This document shows, piece after piece, positions 21,851 to 33,613 of a DNA stretch of 64,000 nt. Position numbers and translations under genes: made by a program. Below the pieces are notes generated by a model. The model did not search any database. It worked only from the letters and a program-made list of their open reading frames with translations, and was not told where the DNA came from. The stretch spans positions 17,030,518 to 17,094,517 of the forward strand of contig NC_087377.1 in the NCBI RefSeq assembly GCF_963675165.1, in the 5' to 3' direction. The stretch's first letter is position 1. The number at the start of each line of letters is the position of its first letter. Source of the DNA: Halichondria panicea (Eukaryota > Porifera > Demospongiae > Suberitida > Halichondriidae).

Positions 21851-23544
21851 ATGGATGCTAAGAAGAAGAGAAAACTGCCAAAGAATTTAACTGAAGCATC
21901 AAAACAGGCTAGGGCATACCTTATGTCATCAAGCAAGATTACTGAAGCTTGTGAATTGTTCAAGACTATTGAGCTGCCTGCATCTTCAAAAGACATATCT
22001 GAGCATGATATCGCTACGTACCTGGTGGGACGATATGGTATCAACAAGATAGCACGGATATGTTCCGTGCTTTCTGGATTTCTGAAGACACTAAACACCT
22101 TCCATGTATCCAAGTACATAGCAAAAGTCACAGATATGGATGATGCACACTTGCTAGCCTCTTTCATTACGATTCATTGTCCACACCTAATAGCCACATT
22201 CACATCTAACCATCCATCACCAACTCTGTTAGCTCCTCCAGTGTGTAACTGCTTTGAATGCCAACGTCAATTGACTTCAAATCATGACTGTGAAGTAAGT
22301 AATAAAATATGCACTTTGGTTTTATAAACTTCTCCAGGTCACCCTTTACACATTATCTGGTGTGAAGAAATTGCCGAAAGTCACTCTTATAGGTGTCAGC
22401 CATGTGGTTTGACTTATAACTATGCGATGTGGGGGAGAAAACAAACCTCTGGCTTTCAATACTATCAGAGCCAGCAAAATTTAATTGAAGTTTATGACAC
22501 CGTTTTCTTCACTCGGCCTCTCCTAGAATTTCAGTGCTCCCTTGCGTAAGTACATTATGTATAATGCACTGTATATATAATTATATATAGCGCGGAATTT
22601 TGGGTTGACTGCTTACCGGAATCACTCCCATGCAGGTTACGCTTTCTATCTTTGCACCTAACTGCTATATTATACCTCAAAAACAGTGAAAATTAAGCCC
22701 CTCGGCTATGTATATGGTATTATTATATTATAACAGTCATTGCAATCATTTGCTCCTATCAAGTTTATCACTCCGCAGGAACCACTCATGGGTTTCCTTC
22801 CAGGGTTTTAGTGAAACATACAATGACACTCATTCTCTCAACAAGGACCAATGTTTTATGCTATAATTATAATTATATTAATGTATATAAATTCAATTAT
22901 ATACACATGGCTTGCATCCGCATTAATTTTACTTCTTGTTAATTCAGCCATGACAGAAAAGATTGCAGCAGATGCATTCTACAATGGAGAGATTGAGAAT
23001 GAAATTAGGTTTCTTGTACTAGCAACCAATCCTACTTTTTCCCTAAGTCATTTCACCTTCAAACGAGACAGTGACAGAGAGGAAACAATGGAAATGATTG
23101 AAACAATTTGCTCATGCAGTATATACCCTCACTGTGAAACTGACTGCACTGCTGTTTGCAAGAAAAGAGGAAAGTTTTTCTACTCATAATAATAATAATA
23201 TATACATTGCTATTATCATTATAATATAGGTTGTGGCACTCTGTGGGTTACTGACGGATTTGGAAACTTGTTTTTCCACATTGCATGCACAGACTGAAGG
23301 TAAATGCACAAAAATTATCATCCAAGTCCTGCAACATACATTCAGTATTATTTTTATTGTCATCGTTCACAGTATGTTGTGCACCTATCCGCCGGTGCCT
23401 GGAAAAGCTTTTTGTCAGGATCACTGCCAGTATTTGGAGTCACAGGTACCACCAGTACCAACAGATCTCAGGAGTTTTTTGAAGCACTGCAAAGTTCAAA
23501 ATGGTGAAATAATTACAATAATTATACACCATTATACTGAATAG
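21851..23544 (+). pseudogene. KDZ-transposon-type protein with CxC5/CxC6-like clusters, broken
   Basis: Exon 1 starts at ATG 21851 (MDAKKKRKLPKNL) and runs to about 22294, ending in CNCFECQRQL...NHDCE. The next exon (from 22338) reads VTLYTLSGVKKLPKVTL in one frame, then in another YRCQPCGLTYNYAMWG, FQYYQSQQNLIEVYD and FFTRPLLEF up to a donor at about 22545. Further exons: NHSWVSFQGFSETYND (about 22782-22860), MTEKIAADAFYNGEIENEIR to CKKRG (about 22950-23172), WVTDGFGNLFFHIAC (from about 23231) and PVPGKAFCQDHCQYLESQ (about 23395-23450). The order (LYTL, C-x2-C-x3-Y, YY, I-x-V, then WVTDG and GKxFCxxH) matches the CxC5 and CxC6 clusters that accompany KDZ transposases (from memory of those families). 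No KDZ catalytic domain was found downstream, so the copy is probably partial. Confidence 0.55.
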
Positions 23545-24013
23545 TCGTATGCATGATGTGCTACAAAATAATATTACTGCATGTATATACACACTGGAAC
23601 TTGTATACTATAATTATTAATCCCGTATCACATCCAGTCCAGTAATATTGCTGATATACTTTGTTGAGTATATAATTATAATTGCTATGTTATAGTTATA
23701 ACACGGGCACAAGGGATGTATGGAATATATTGCACTGGGATTGGCTTTGTTCACTCGATGTCAGGAACGGAAGTTAAATTTAACCACAACCACACCCCTA
23801 GAATTCTTCAGCAGTTGCACTGGGACTGGGCACAACAATATTATGGAGGAGTAGTGGATGATGTTGAATGCCTCCTAGGGCTGCACAGCTCTACTGTACT
23901 ATGAGTACCAGGACTTCAGTGAGCAAGGTGCAGGTGCAGGTGCATGGACGATGAACAGACTCACATTGTTACCAAAGTAAGTAATGACAGTAAGTTAAGA
24001 ACATGTATCGTTA
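23545..24013. other. Repeat-rich stretch with weak coding traces
   Basis: The words TTATAACACGGGCACAAGGGATG at about 23697 recur at 26990, marking a dispersed element. Around 23895-23978 a frame reads YYEYQDFSEQGAGAGAW up to a possible donor (AAAGTAAG). This might be one more exon of the preceding gene, but it cannot be connected. Confidence 0.3.
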
Positions 24014-24501
24014 CCATATTCACCCGAATTACCGGGACACAAAAAAATTATTACGGCTTGCAGTGTCCCTTGGAATAGAGCAAGAAAAATTACGTTAAAG
24101 TTGAAGTGTCCCTTGTATTAGGGTGTCCCGTAGTAATTAGAACGAATATTTCCCCATTTAAGGTACGTACACGGCCTCGATTCCAGGCCGAGGCTAGCTC
24201 TGCAGCTAAAATGTCTTTCGCAGTTTAGAAGCTGTGTACGCGGGTTCCATGTCTACAAAGTGATGTCTTCAACCGTCAGTGACATATTACGGTGCCAGAG
24301 AGTAGAATCCAGAGAGTTTCTAAGAGTTAGTTGAGTGTCTATCGAGCTGACGTTAGGGGCATGCTCTTTTTCGTTCTAATTAGATCGGGACATCTAAAAA
24401 TATTTACATTTCCTGTTGTTCTTTAATATAGAGTGAAAAAAATTACGTAAGTCCGAAGTGTCCCTTAGAATAGAGTGTCCCGGTAATTCAGGTGAATACG
24501 G
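24014..24501. mobile_element. TIR element with TTA target duplication
   Basis: The 27-bp ends (24014-24040 and 24475-24501; inner part GAATTACCGGGACAC) are inverted with two mismatches and flanked by TTA (24011-24013, 24502-24504), as in Harbinger-like MITEs. The interior holds a copy of the CCTCGATTCCAGGCCG palindrome family (24174-24195) and no ORF of note. Confidence 0.7.
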
Positions 24502-25328
24502 TTAACGGTGTTTTGGAATTTTTCATTTGATGGCATCCCACTGATTTATTGTTTTGAGCATTCAAAAGCAGTAGTTATGCCTCGAGGCGTAGCCGCACGA
24601 GGGTTACGGTAAAGCTGACTGTGTGTGTCTGTCTGTGTGTCTGTTCCAGCTGTAACTGCTCAGTAGCTATTTTTTTTTGGAACTTACAAACACACCCCTT
24701 ATTCCTGGATGTAATGCGCATGCAGAAATCAATTTTCTTTGTTGAGGTCCTGGTAAGACAAACCAACCTTTTCGATAACTCTTTTTAGACTGCTTGTTAT
24801 AGATATACTACTTTCTGTGATTGAATTCTGTCTTCAATACTTATCACTGCATGTCTATGCCTTTGACAAAGGTTTGCTCCCACTGTTTGGCTACAGGCCA
24901 TTTAAGACGATCAATTAACTGTGGACACCCCTTTCTTGTGAAACAATCAAAGCACATTGCAAAGTATTTACCTCTTCTATAACACTCTAATATACTGTTG
25001 AGCGAAAGCAAAAACATGGCGAGAGGCATTAGCAAGCGCACGCTTGCAACACTCGTTTGATCAGCAGTACTTTAAGGGACCAACTTCTATAGTCAAACAC
25101 GTCTCCAAGGTACACGCGTACGCAAAGTGGGCTGTCCAGCACACATTCATGTACATGTTATTACCTTCCATCAGTTATTAATATAAGTTATTACCTTCCA
25201 TTATTTGGTGTTTCCATTGAACCCAGCAACCATTCACTCGGATCTAAGAAACAAAGGCAACAAAGTTTGCAGCTCTAAAGCAAGTACTCTTGGGAAAGAA
25301 AGTGGAGACAATAAAATGTAGTAACATA
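24502..25328 (-). other. Spacer with one possible minus-strand exon
   Basis: On the minus strand 25010-24849 reads ECYRRGKYFAMCFDCFTRKG...KQWEQTF, with a coding-like composition and two spaced Cys pairs. No partner exons or start could be defined. Around 24573-24605 lies a CCTCGAGGCGTAGCCGCACG repeat known in many invertebrate MITEs (inference). Confidence 0.3.
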
Positions 25329-25643
25329 ATGTTCAAGAGATTATCACGGATAAAGGCACTAAGACAGGTATGTCGTCACTTTTCAAACATAATTATTATA
25401 ATTAATTTCCTTATACATTTGTAGGCTAAGGAGAAATTACTGGAAGAAAACGCTCCTGCTGAGTCCATCTATAATCTCAGCCACAAAGCAGTAAATTTTT
25501 TGTTTCACTACACGCTTTAATGAATGTACCTGCATGTAAATGCATGAGATATATAAATGATTGATTATGGCAAACAGGGAGAAAGAGGTACAACGAATAC
25601 TCTGAGAAGATTGTCTTGGTTACAAGATGCCTGCATTGTGCCG
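25329..25643 (+). CDS. Small unidentified spliced gene (partial)
   Basis: Three short exons splice in phase 0: 25329-25367 (MFKRLSRIKALRQ), 25425-25490 (AKEKLLEENAPAESIYNLSH...) and 25578-25643 (GERGTTNTLRRLSWLQ...). Each has GT/AG borders (GTATGT, GTAAAT, GTGAGT). The predicted peptide is basic and helical-looking. I see no known domain and no clear final exon, so it may be the start of a longer gene or a relic. Confidence 0.35.
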
Positions 25644-26723
25644 GTGAGTATCAACGATTAAGTTGCGTATTAACTGTTTAAACACAGTTTCTATATAATT
25701 ATAATTATGTTGACAGCATTGTTTTTTGCGTATACTGCCCCCAACAGCATGACTGTCTTTGCATGTTTGACACAAACCACAATCTTCTTTTACATTCAGA
25801 GCATTCGTTGCACCTCTTTTTCTCCTCTTTTCTCCCTGTTTGAATCAGAAATCAGAAAGTACGTATGTACATTCATAACGTGTAGTGAAAGAAATCTGCT
25901 TTGTGGATGAGACTAGATGAAGCGTTTTATTCCATTAATTTTTCCTAGCCTACAAAATGTATCAAAGAATGCATGTATCAAGTATTATGTTTGAAATGTG
26001 ACGACATAATACATGCATGTCTTAGTGCCTTATCATGTCTCCGAGAGTATCGTATATGTTACTACATTTTGTTGTCTCCACTTCTCTGCATATCAAAACA
26101 TTGCAATGTGAAATGTCAAATTAAAATTGTTACCGCCCACTCAATAATTGTGATGTTTTCGTGTCATAACTTGTCATATTTGTCATTTCCTCTTCATAAT
26201 AAATAATAAAAGTACTGCAGTGTAATTAGCAAACAAGGTAGCATAGATTCAAGTTAGCATCTGTACCTTTCTTCTGCAGACCAAATTATACCTTAATCTT
26301 GGTTTCTCACTCAAAATACAATGAAAAAGATAATAAACTAAGTCTGTAATCAGTTATCAGTGTCACTGTTCGGACTTTCATCCAGTCCATCAAGTCTACC
26401 AGCTATTCTCTCCATTCATAATTACTCTACTCATCATCATATCCAATATGTGTATGTTAACTATCTCTTGATGGATCGTCAGTGTCGGTAAATCCCACCA
26501 GGAGAGAGTTTTTCAGGGGCTTTCTTCAGTTCCTGGGCACTGTCTTTGCTTTGCCTTGCTTGTCTTGGAAACTTGACATCAGCTCTATGTTACAGTAGTA
26601 TACCTTGGCTGTTACTTGGGCTGATCTGTCATCCTCAGTAGGTATACAGTAGTCTAGCTGGCACAATAAACTTTAGCTAGCTCTACTTACATGCACTTAT
26701 GCAAAATTAACGCTGCTTAATTA
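25644..26723. other. No gene seen
   Basis: AT-rich non-coding sequence; short open frames on both strands have no domain-like features or convincing splice sites. Confidence 0.4.
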
Positions 26724-26875
26724 AACAGATTGTTCTAAGTTTCTGAGCTATCACTTACGTTTTGTGTTCACCTAGTAGATATATATCTAGATATATCTAT
26801 ACTCATTTATTTACTCATTTATACAACAACAGTTCAATGTTCACTTTGTAGTAAATGTCATGGTGTTCAATTATT
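26724..26875. repeat. 150-bp dispersed repeat (partner 14262-14420)
   Basis: Nearly identical to the block after the PHD pseudogene, with an 8-bp internal duplication (GATATATC) in the middle. No exon accompanies it here. Confidence 0.75.
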
Positions 26876-26979
26876 GGAATTATTACTGATAACTAGATTG
26901 GACAATTGGTGATGACTACCCACTACTTGACTAGTGGTAGTCTACAGCGCATAGTTTAAGGATCAAGACATAATTATAT

Positions 26980-27840
26980 GTTATAGTTATAACACGGGCA
27001 CGAGGGATGGATGGAATATATTGCACTGAAGCACGAGGGCGCCAGCCCCGAGGGCTGAGTGCAATATATGCCATGCAGCCCGAGTGCACGTGTTATAACT
27101 AGTTTATATCCCGAGGGCATAGCAACATAACACTGTCCTAGTAACACAATATAAACAGCACAAAAAAAGACAGAGACAACTCTAGACACAGCTCCATCTC
27201 TTCTCTCTTCTAGACGCCAGTATCTGCAGCGTATAAGATTGGCATGACCGACAAATGGCTTGACACAAAATTGTTGGAGTTTCAACTGAAATCTGCAAAA
27301 CAGCCCCACCCCACTTCTGGTGCTGCAAAACAGCCCCGCCCCACTTACTGCTGCAAAGAAACAGCCCCACCCCACTACTCAGTGAATACATGGTATTAGC
27401 TGCTGGTCTACGCTCGGCCTCATAACCAAGCCAAGAAAGCTCGCTTCTACACTGCTGCAAAACAGCTCATGCCCCCAGCAAAAAGAGCCACTTCTAGTGC
27501 TACGGTGAAGCAGAATTGACATACATCACGATGTCGAGGACTAGGTCGATCTAGGAACACAGAATCTTCCACAAAATGAATCTTGGACAATTTTAAAACC
27601 TGCATGGTTGCAAGAAGAAACTCCAGCAGTGCTGAACATTCATTCCTGCATGGCTGGACATACTTTGATACTTGTTATTTCTCATGCGTATTAATTTAAT
27701 TTTAATTTAATTGTCTGTCTAATTGCCAGAGGGGCGTTTTGAGGTCAGTGCAATATGACTTTGCGGTCAGTGCAATAATTATGACTTTCAGCAGTGCAAT
27801 ATGCTTTATATTGCACTTGGCAACAACGTAGCAACGGGAT
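26980..27840. repeat. Palindromic dispersed repeat region
   Basis: Inverted words meaning 'GTGCAATATA' and 'TATATTGCAC' occur repeatedly (27015, 27058, 27750, 27795), and TTATAACACGGGCACGAGGG (26990) is mirrored by GTGCACGTGTTATAACTAG (about 27090). Inside is a short tandem of ACAGCCCCACCCCACTT-like units (27300-27380). Its open frame on the minus strand is repeat-derived. Confidence 0.5.
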
Positions 27841-28690
27841 ATAAGTTATAGATAGTACATGGGCATGAGGTATCTATGTGTTATAGTGTCCCATATCACG
27901 AGGGATAAGGGACACTATAACCATAGATACCGAATGCACATGTGCTAACTGATTTAGATCCCACTTTTCATTGGCTACCTCAGGCAAGAGGTGTATCTAT
28001 AAAAGCAGCAAGCCTTAGCAACAGCTTTATTTTGAAAATGTCCTGTTCTGACAAGCTAGATGATTTCTGCTTCTCTTATAAAAAACCTTTGCATTGGCCT
28101 TGCCTCAACATTGGAATGGACTAACTAGTGACTCCACCTTGTGCAGGAAGCGCTCTGCAACAAATGAGCCCAGCCCTCTTTTCTCTGCACTCAGCCCCAC
28201 CCCAGCTGAAGCTTCTCAGTAAACTGTGCGGCTAGCTAGCAAGGAATAGCTTGCAGCAATGCTACAGTGCACTATCGTTCCCAAAAAGACACAGGAGTCT
28301 ACTGTTTGAAACATGGCTGCAGGATAGAAACAGAAGTCAGGAGGACGAAGTTGACAAATGCTACAAGTTGAAGACATGCTTTCATGCTTGTGACAATGGA
28401 CCCAGAACTGTTAAAATCATTGGCTCTTAGTGTTCCTCGTAGAGACAAGAAAAGATACTGGTGAACCCTACCATCAACCCAGCAAACGCTATAGAAACTG
28501 GTAGATCTAGTGAAAAACTGAACAGCCATCGCTAATTATCATGCAGCTACAGCTTTATTATCATTTCTGTGCATTCAAAAAATTATACTTTATACCCTCA
28601 AGCTTATAATTCCCTGGGAAACTATGAGATTATGGCTCATAATTCCCTGCTAAACACACACAAGTGGGATCTAAGTAATATTAGAAAATA
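27841..28690. repeat. Inverted partner of the 9780-10620 repeat
   Basis: Begins with a hairpin (GGTATCTATGTGTTATAGTG against its complement, about 27869-27940) followed by GAATGCACATGTGCTAACTGA and ends near ACACAAGTGGGATC, the reverse order of 9780-10620. The two copies point toward each other and bracket 17 kb. Confidence 0.55.
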
Positions 28691-29180
28691 CTTGTAGTAA
28701 TACTGCAATCTGATAGGTCACTGAGAGGTCCATTATTTCACTTATGGACCTGAGGTCTTCTAAGTAGGTCTATTATACTGATTATGCCTACAGGCAAGAT
28801 GATGTCAAGATTAACTTGTATGGAACATGGCAACATCACACAGTTAATGTTGAAGTCATAGTAACGATGATACAGTGCATCATTAAAAATTAATTTTTTT
28901 TAAAGTTTTGCGTTCTGCAGTGCCGCTTTGCAGCTTTTATCTCTCTCTTGCAGCTACAATAGCTAGTGCTCTAGTGCAGAGCTAACTACTATGACAATAG
29001 CAACTTTTTATTTGCAATGCGTGATTCTCAAGAAACAGAAACTGCCTTCATCAATGTGAGTTTTTTTATGTAGACTAGCCAGAGCAAAGCTTTAACGTTG
29101 CTTGAGGCTTGTAGAAAACTCTTGGTTTCAGAGTCTTCTTTGTGTTAATATAGCCTAGCTTGCTTAGCACTATTCTAAAC
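28691..29180. other. Upstream region of gene B
   Basis: No coding exon supported. It includes the AT-rich stretch around 28885-28905 and GCTAGTGCTCTAGTGCAGAG words. It probably contains distal promoter sequence of gene B. Confidence 0.35.
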
Positions 29181-29326
29181 CAGTTATAGGCCTTGTCAAC
29201 GGTCACTATGGAGTTTTGAGACCCTCAGGCCCTTAGTAGCACCCTCGCTACGCTCGAGATGCTACAGCCTCGGGCCTTCAGGTCTCAAAACCCCATAGAG
29301 ACCTTGGACTCAGTCTATAACTATTA
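29181..29326. repeat. Foldback MITE-like repeat
   Basis: GGTCACTATGGAGTTTTGAG (29201) is mirrored at 29281-29303 with two mismatches, and the outer words TTATAGGCCTTG and CAGTCTATAACTA extend the symmetry. The centre has TCGCTACGCTCGAG. It lies about 150 bp before gene B. Confidence 0.65.
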
Positions 29327-29339
29327 TATAGTTGGCCAC

Positions 29340-29387
29340 TAGCCTCGAATCCACGCCGATTAAAATATCGGCGTGGATTCGAGGCTA
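29340..29387. mobile_element. 48-bp palindromic MITE with 9-bp target duplication
   Basis: Two perfect 21-bp arms (TAGCCTCGAATCCACGCCGA...) surround a 6-nt loop. Flanks are GTTGGCCAC (29331-29339) and GTTAGCCAC (29388-29396), a 9-bp duplication with one change, which suggests Mutator-like mobilisation. It lies 72 bp upstream of the gene B start codon. Confidence 0.75.
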
Positions 29388-29459
29388 GTTAGCCACTTGC
29401 TCACGTGGCCACGTGGTTTGCATTGCTGAATGTCTTGTAGCTAGCTAGCTGCAAAAGCA

Positions 29460-32400
29460 ATGTTTTCTTTGCGAGATGATGCTGACTTGAGGGAGTTTGT
29501 GCTGGAGAATGTGGAGCACTTTGGAGAGGAGAGAGTTCTAGGAACTGGCTCCTATGGCTCTGTTCAAGAGGTCAGTCACTGCATGCTCTGTTTCTGTGCA
29601 CTGTCTCTAGTGTATCTGCTAGCTATTCAAGTGTGACTGCCTCCATGCACAGGTGATGATCAATGGTGAGGTGTATGCAGCCAAGAAGATCCACGAGGTT
29701 CTCCTGGAGACGGACAAGCGTGGTGGAGTGGCCAACCTAGCTGGGAACTACCGCCGAGAGTGTCGACTCATGGCTCGCATCCGTCACCCCAACATCACCC
29801 AGTTCATTGGGCTGTGTTTTGTGGCTGGCTCTCGACTGCCCCTCCTGGTCATGGAGAGGTTGGACTCAAGTCTGGACGATCTCCTGGAGTCCACCCCCAA
29901 CATACCCCTCTCTGTCACCCAGTACGTTCTGGTCTGTGTGGCTCGAGGGCTGCTCCACCTGCATCGTGAGTCCGTGGTCCATCGTGACCTCACTGCCAGG
30001 AACGTCCTGCTGACGGCATCTCTGAGAGCCAAGATCACAGACTTTGGTAACTCTCGTATCGTGAATCTAGAGCCTGGTCGACTGGCCAGGACTCTGACGA
30101 GGTTTCCTGGGACACTGGTGTACATGCCGCCCGAGGCCCTCTCTGACAGAGGCCACAGTGTGTACGGACCCAGTCTGGACGTCTTCTCTTTCGGAGTGCT
30201 GCATTTGTTTGCACTCACACAAGTATGTGTGTAGTTAATGATATTCATAGGTTAGATTCCTGGTGACCATTCATGCAGTGAATTACCTTATAAGTATTGT
30301 GGTTGTATGTGTTGGGGAGATCCCCCTTTAATATTGGTGACCTTCAGCAAATTAATGCATTTTGTATGTATGATTGTGAATATACGTGCACTCGTTTTCT
30401 CCATACATACAGACATACATAAAAACAATCATGACAGTCAGTATTCACATGTTCTTTCACTCGTGTCATTGGACTAGGTGTTTCCAGGAGATCTCCTTGC
30501 CCCCACGTACAGCGACCCCAACAACCCAGACCACCTCCTGGCTCGCTCAGAGTTTGAGCGTCGAGGTCCCTACACGGCTCTCCTTGAGAGGAGTCTGGCG
30601 GGTGGACGTGAGCACCCTCTGTTTGGTCTGGTGAGGGAGTGTCTGGCCAACACCCCAGAGAGAAGACCGACCACCGCTGAGCTCCTCTCGTCTCTGGAGG
30701 AGGTGGGGAGGGAGATGGACGGAGGACTGCTCCAGCTGGACATTGCACGAGTGAAGACTGCCAGGACCCTCAGGGCAAAGGAGAAGAGGATAGAGGCTCT
30801 ACAGGTGAGTCCAGTCCAGTGAGCTAGTGGGTGCAAGGGTCTGACACTGCATGCTGTACTCTGTTTTCAGAGAGAGATGGTCCAGAAGGACAGGATACTG
30901 GAGAGGAAAGATGAGCAAATAGTACAGAAAGATGAACAACTTACTGAGAAAGATGTACTTCTTGTGCAAAAAGACGATCAACTAGATCAAAAAGACGGAC
31001 TTCTGGCACAAAAAGATGAGCTACTTGTTCAAAAAGATGAGGAAGTAGCAGACAAAGATACTCAGCTGGCTAGACTGCAACAGGTCAGCAGAACCAGTTT
31101 ATTTCGTTTATTATAAGCTATTTTGTTCCACGAGCTAGCATGTTGATAACCTTTTTTTATACAGATATTGAATAGTGTCCGTGCTAATGCTGCCACCAAA
31201 GATGGTGTGATTGCTGACAAGGACAGACAACTCAGTGAACAAGAGTCAACGATCACTGATCTCATTTCCCAGAGAGAGGCTGCTCTAGTTGAGAGGGCCG
31301 CTCTCTTACAGGTATTATAGTAGTCACCAAATGCACACACTCTTATACGCTAGTATTATACTACAATAATGATATTTGTTTGCGTACATGTAGCTAAGTG
31401 TGTCGATGAGATTCCAACAATAGTAGTATACCTCAACAATTGATGCTATTGTATAAATCATGTTAAGCTGCTAAATACACATCCGTTTGAGTGTGCCTAT
31501 AATTATGTACTTCCTTTAGCAGAAATTGTCTCGTTCTGTTGTAGAATTTCCACTAATGATATTCACGTCTGTGTTTTAGATTTCCACCAACAAAGATGCT
31601 GAGCTGGTCAGGAGAGACGCCATCATTCAACAGCAGAGACAGGTGAGACAAAATGCACCATTATATTATTGCAGAGCTATAGTAGAAGCTTTGATCTCTT
31701 ATAATCGTACTGTACATTCTATTAGACTGGTGGGCGTGGCCTCTTAAGCTAATTAGAGAAAGTGATTTAGTGTGCATGCAATTATTGCTACAAGTAACAC
31801 TCGCTTGTTAGTAGACACTATCCTAATTACACTCATTCATTATTCAGGGTCCCCCTCCCAGAGAGTTGAGACCTCCACTCACTCTGAAATGGAGAAGAGG
31901 AAAAGACATGCCAATCAAGATGGGTCGCTCGGTACAGAGTGTTGTTATCGGTGACACGGTGTATGTTGGTGGAGGTAATGCATTCAATGATCGTGACAAG
32001 TGTACAGTGATGAAGCTCGAGCAAGATCAATGGACCAAACTACCAGAGTACACTGCCAAGTGGTTCACTATGACATCACTCGCTAGTCGACTAGTGCTGG
32101 TGGGAGGAATTGATTCAAGAAACAAAAAATGCACCAATCAGCTTGCAGTGTTTGAATCAAGGGAATGGACTCACCCGTACCCACCAATGAACATTGCTCG
32201 TGATTCCTCAACAGCTGTCTCCTTTAACAACCACATCATTGTAGCTGGTGGGTATGATGATGAAGTACGTACCTCCTCTGTGGAGGTGTTGGACGTGGCA
32301 TCAAGAATATGGTACATTGCTCAGTCACTACCTAACCCACGATCACATCTGAAATCAACTCTCATAGGAAACACCCTCTACCTAATGGGAGGGTTCGATC

Positions 32401-32780
32401 ACAAGACAGTGTACCACGTCGACCTCACTGAACTCGTTGCAAAGGCCCATTCGAACCTGGACACACCCACTCTCTGGCAGACCTTACAGGAAGCACCACT
32501 CGAGTTGTCAACTCCTCTCAGTATTGGGAGGTCACTATTAGCCGTTGGTGGACAAGACGACAGAGCCAACCCAAGTTCATCGATCCACCTCTACCAGCCT
32601 GACACAAGGTGGTGGGTGAAAGTGGGAGACCTGCCTACTGCACAACACCTCTGCACATGCTCAGTACTTCCTAGTGGAGAGGTCATTGTAGCCGGAGGAC
32701 TAACAGCAAGTAATTATAATTATTATAGTAATATTATATATACTCAAAGTGTTGATTTCTTCACTATAAGTGCTAATTAG
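29460..32780 (+). CDS. Gene B: divergent kinase - coiled coil - Kelch
   Basis: Seven exons, all phase 0: 29460-29570, 29653-30222, 30478-30804, 30871-31083, 31165-31311, 31580-31642, 31848-32780 (787 residues). The kinase lies at the very N-terminus with no death domain: GTGSYGSV at 28-35, Lys48, HRD Asp149, DFG Asp167, then VYMPPEA. It is only distantly related to the kinase of genes 1, 2, D and E. Residues 337-407 are heptads with a repeated QKDxxL pattern, clearly a coiled coil, continuing to about 456. Exons 6 and 7, and the introns around them, are nearly identical to genes 1 and 2: a QQQRQ linker and a six-blade Kelch propeller (478-787). Gene B is therefore a chimera of another TKL/TK-like kinase gene with the cluster's Kelch 3' end. 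All catalytic motifs look intact. Confidence 0.8.
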
Positions 32781-32984
32781 TTATTTTGTTAATTGTTTCT
32801 CTTTAATTGTGCGATGAGTTTATAACGATATTTTTTATCATGTTGAGAAAATTAAATTGCAACAGAATTTTATTGCATATAATTATAGTTATTATGATGA
32901 CATGAAGTGGTACATACATAATTACATTGCCAGAAAATAGTACAAAAACAGACAAAATAATATTTAACAGTCTCATAACAAGTT

Positions 32985-33101
32985 CAGGTCCTTGGTTGGG
33001 GTCTTGTCCGAGGGTAGGGTGGACGCCTTCTCCCAGAATACAAAGTCTATCTCCTCTTCCGAGTCAGACAGTGAGGGGTGGGGCTCGGGAACTGAGGGGT
33101 T
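32985..33101 (-). pseudogene. Last exon of the convergent minus-strand gene, isolated copy
   Basis: The minus strand reads HPSLSDSEEEIDFVFWEKAS and ends PTKDLNLL with a stop, as at 41938-42056. The exon that precedes it in the other copy is missing here; instead 33120-33600 holds fragments of this region in duplicate and a (TG)n/G run (33282-33328). Confidence 0.5.
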
Positions 33102-33281
33102 AAAGAGTCACATGATCATAGTCACACTGAGTGGCCAGTTTACGTGAGGCCCCTCTCTTTCTTAGCAGCATAGTAGGCTTATCTTTTCCGGCCCCCAGTT
33201 ATCCTAATGGAACTGAGGGGTTAAAGAGTCACACGGTCATAGTCACACTGAGTGGCCTTCTTAGCAGCATAGTACGCCTAA

Positions 33282-33318
<37 letters not shown>

Positions 33319-33613
33319 GGGGGGGTCGTACATGATTGTACATTGCACACCTCAAATAGGACACACTATAGCTGACCTTGAATGACTTTAAGGGACTCTA
33401 CAAAGTATGACACAAATGCATTTTCCAGCTAATGTACTCTGTACCTCTACCTCCATTCTCAGTGCCTCTTCTTGTCTCCTCAACACTTGGCCGGGCTGAA
33501 AAATGGCCGCATAACTGGGGGCCGGAAAAATCAAACAATAGTACAGAAGACAAATCGATCAGTCAATCTACAATTAGAACTAGAGCACTGAAGTGCTACC
33601 CTCGGCAGTGTCC

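Noticed and set aside
27182-27460. Minus-strand open frames with repeated GVGLF/GAVLQ words
   Set aside because: Produced by a short tandem of ACAGCCCCACCCCAC; no start, splice sites or domain.
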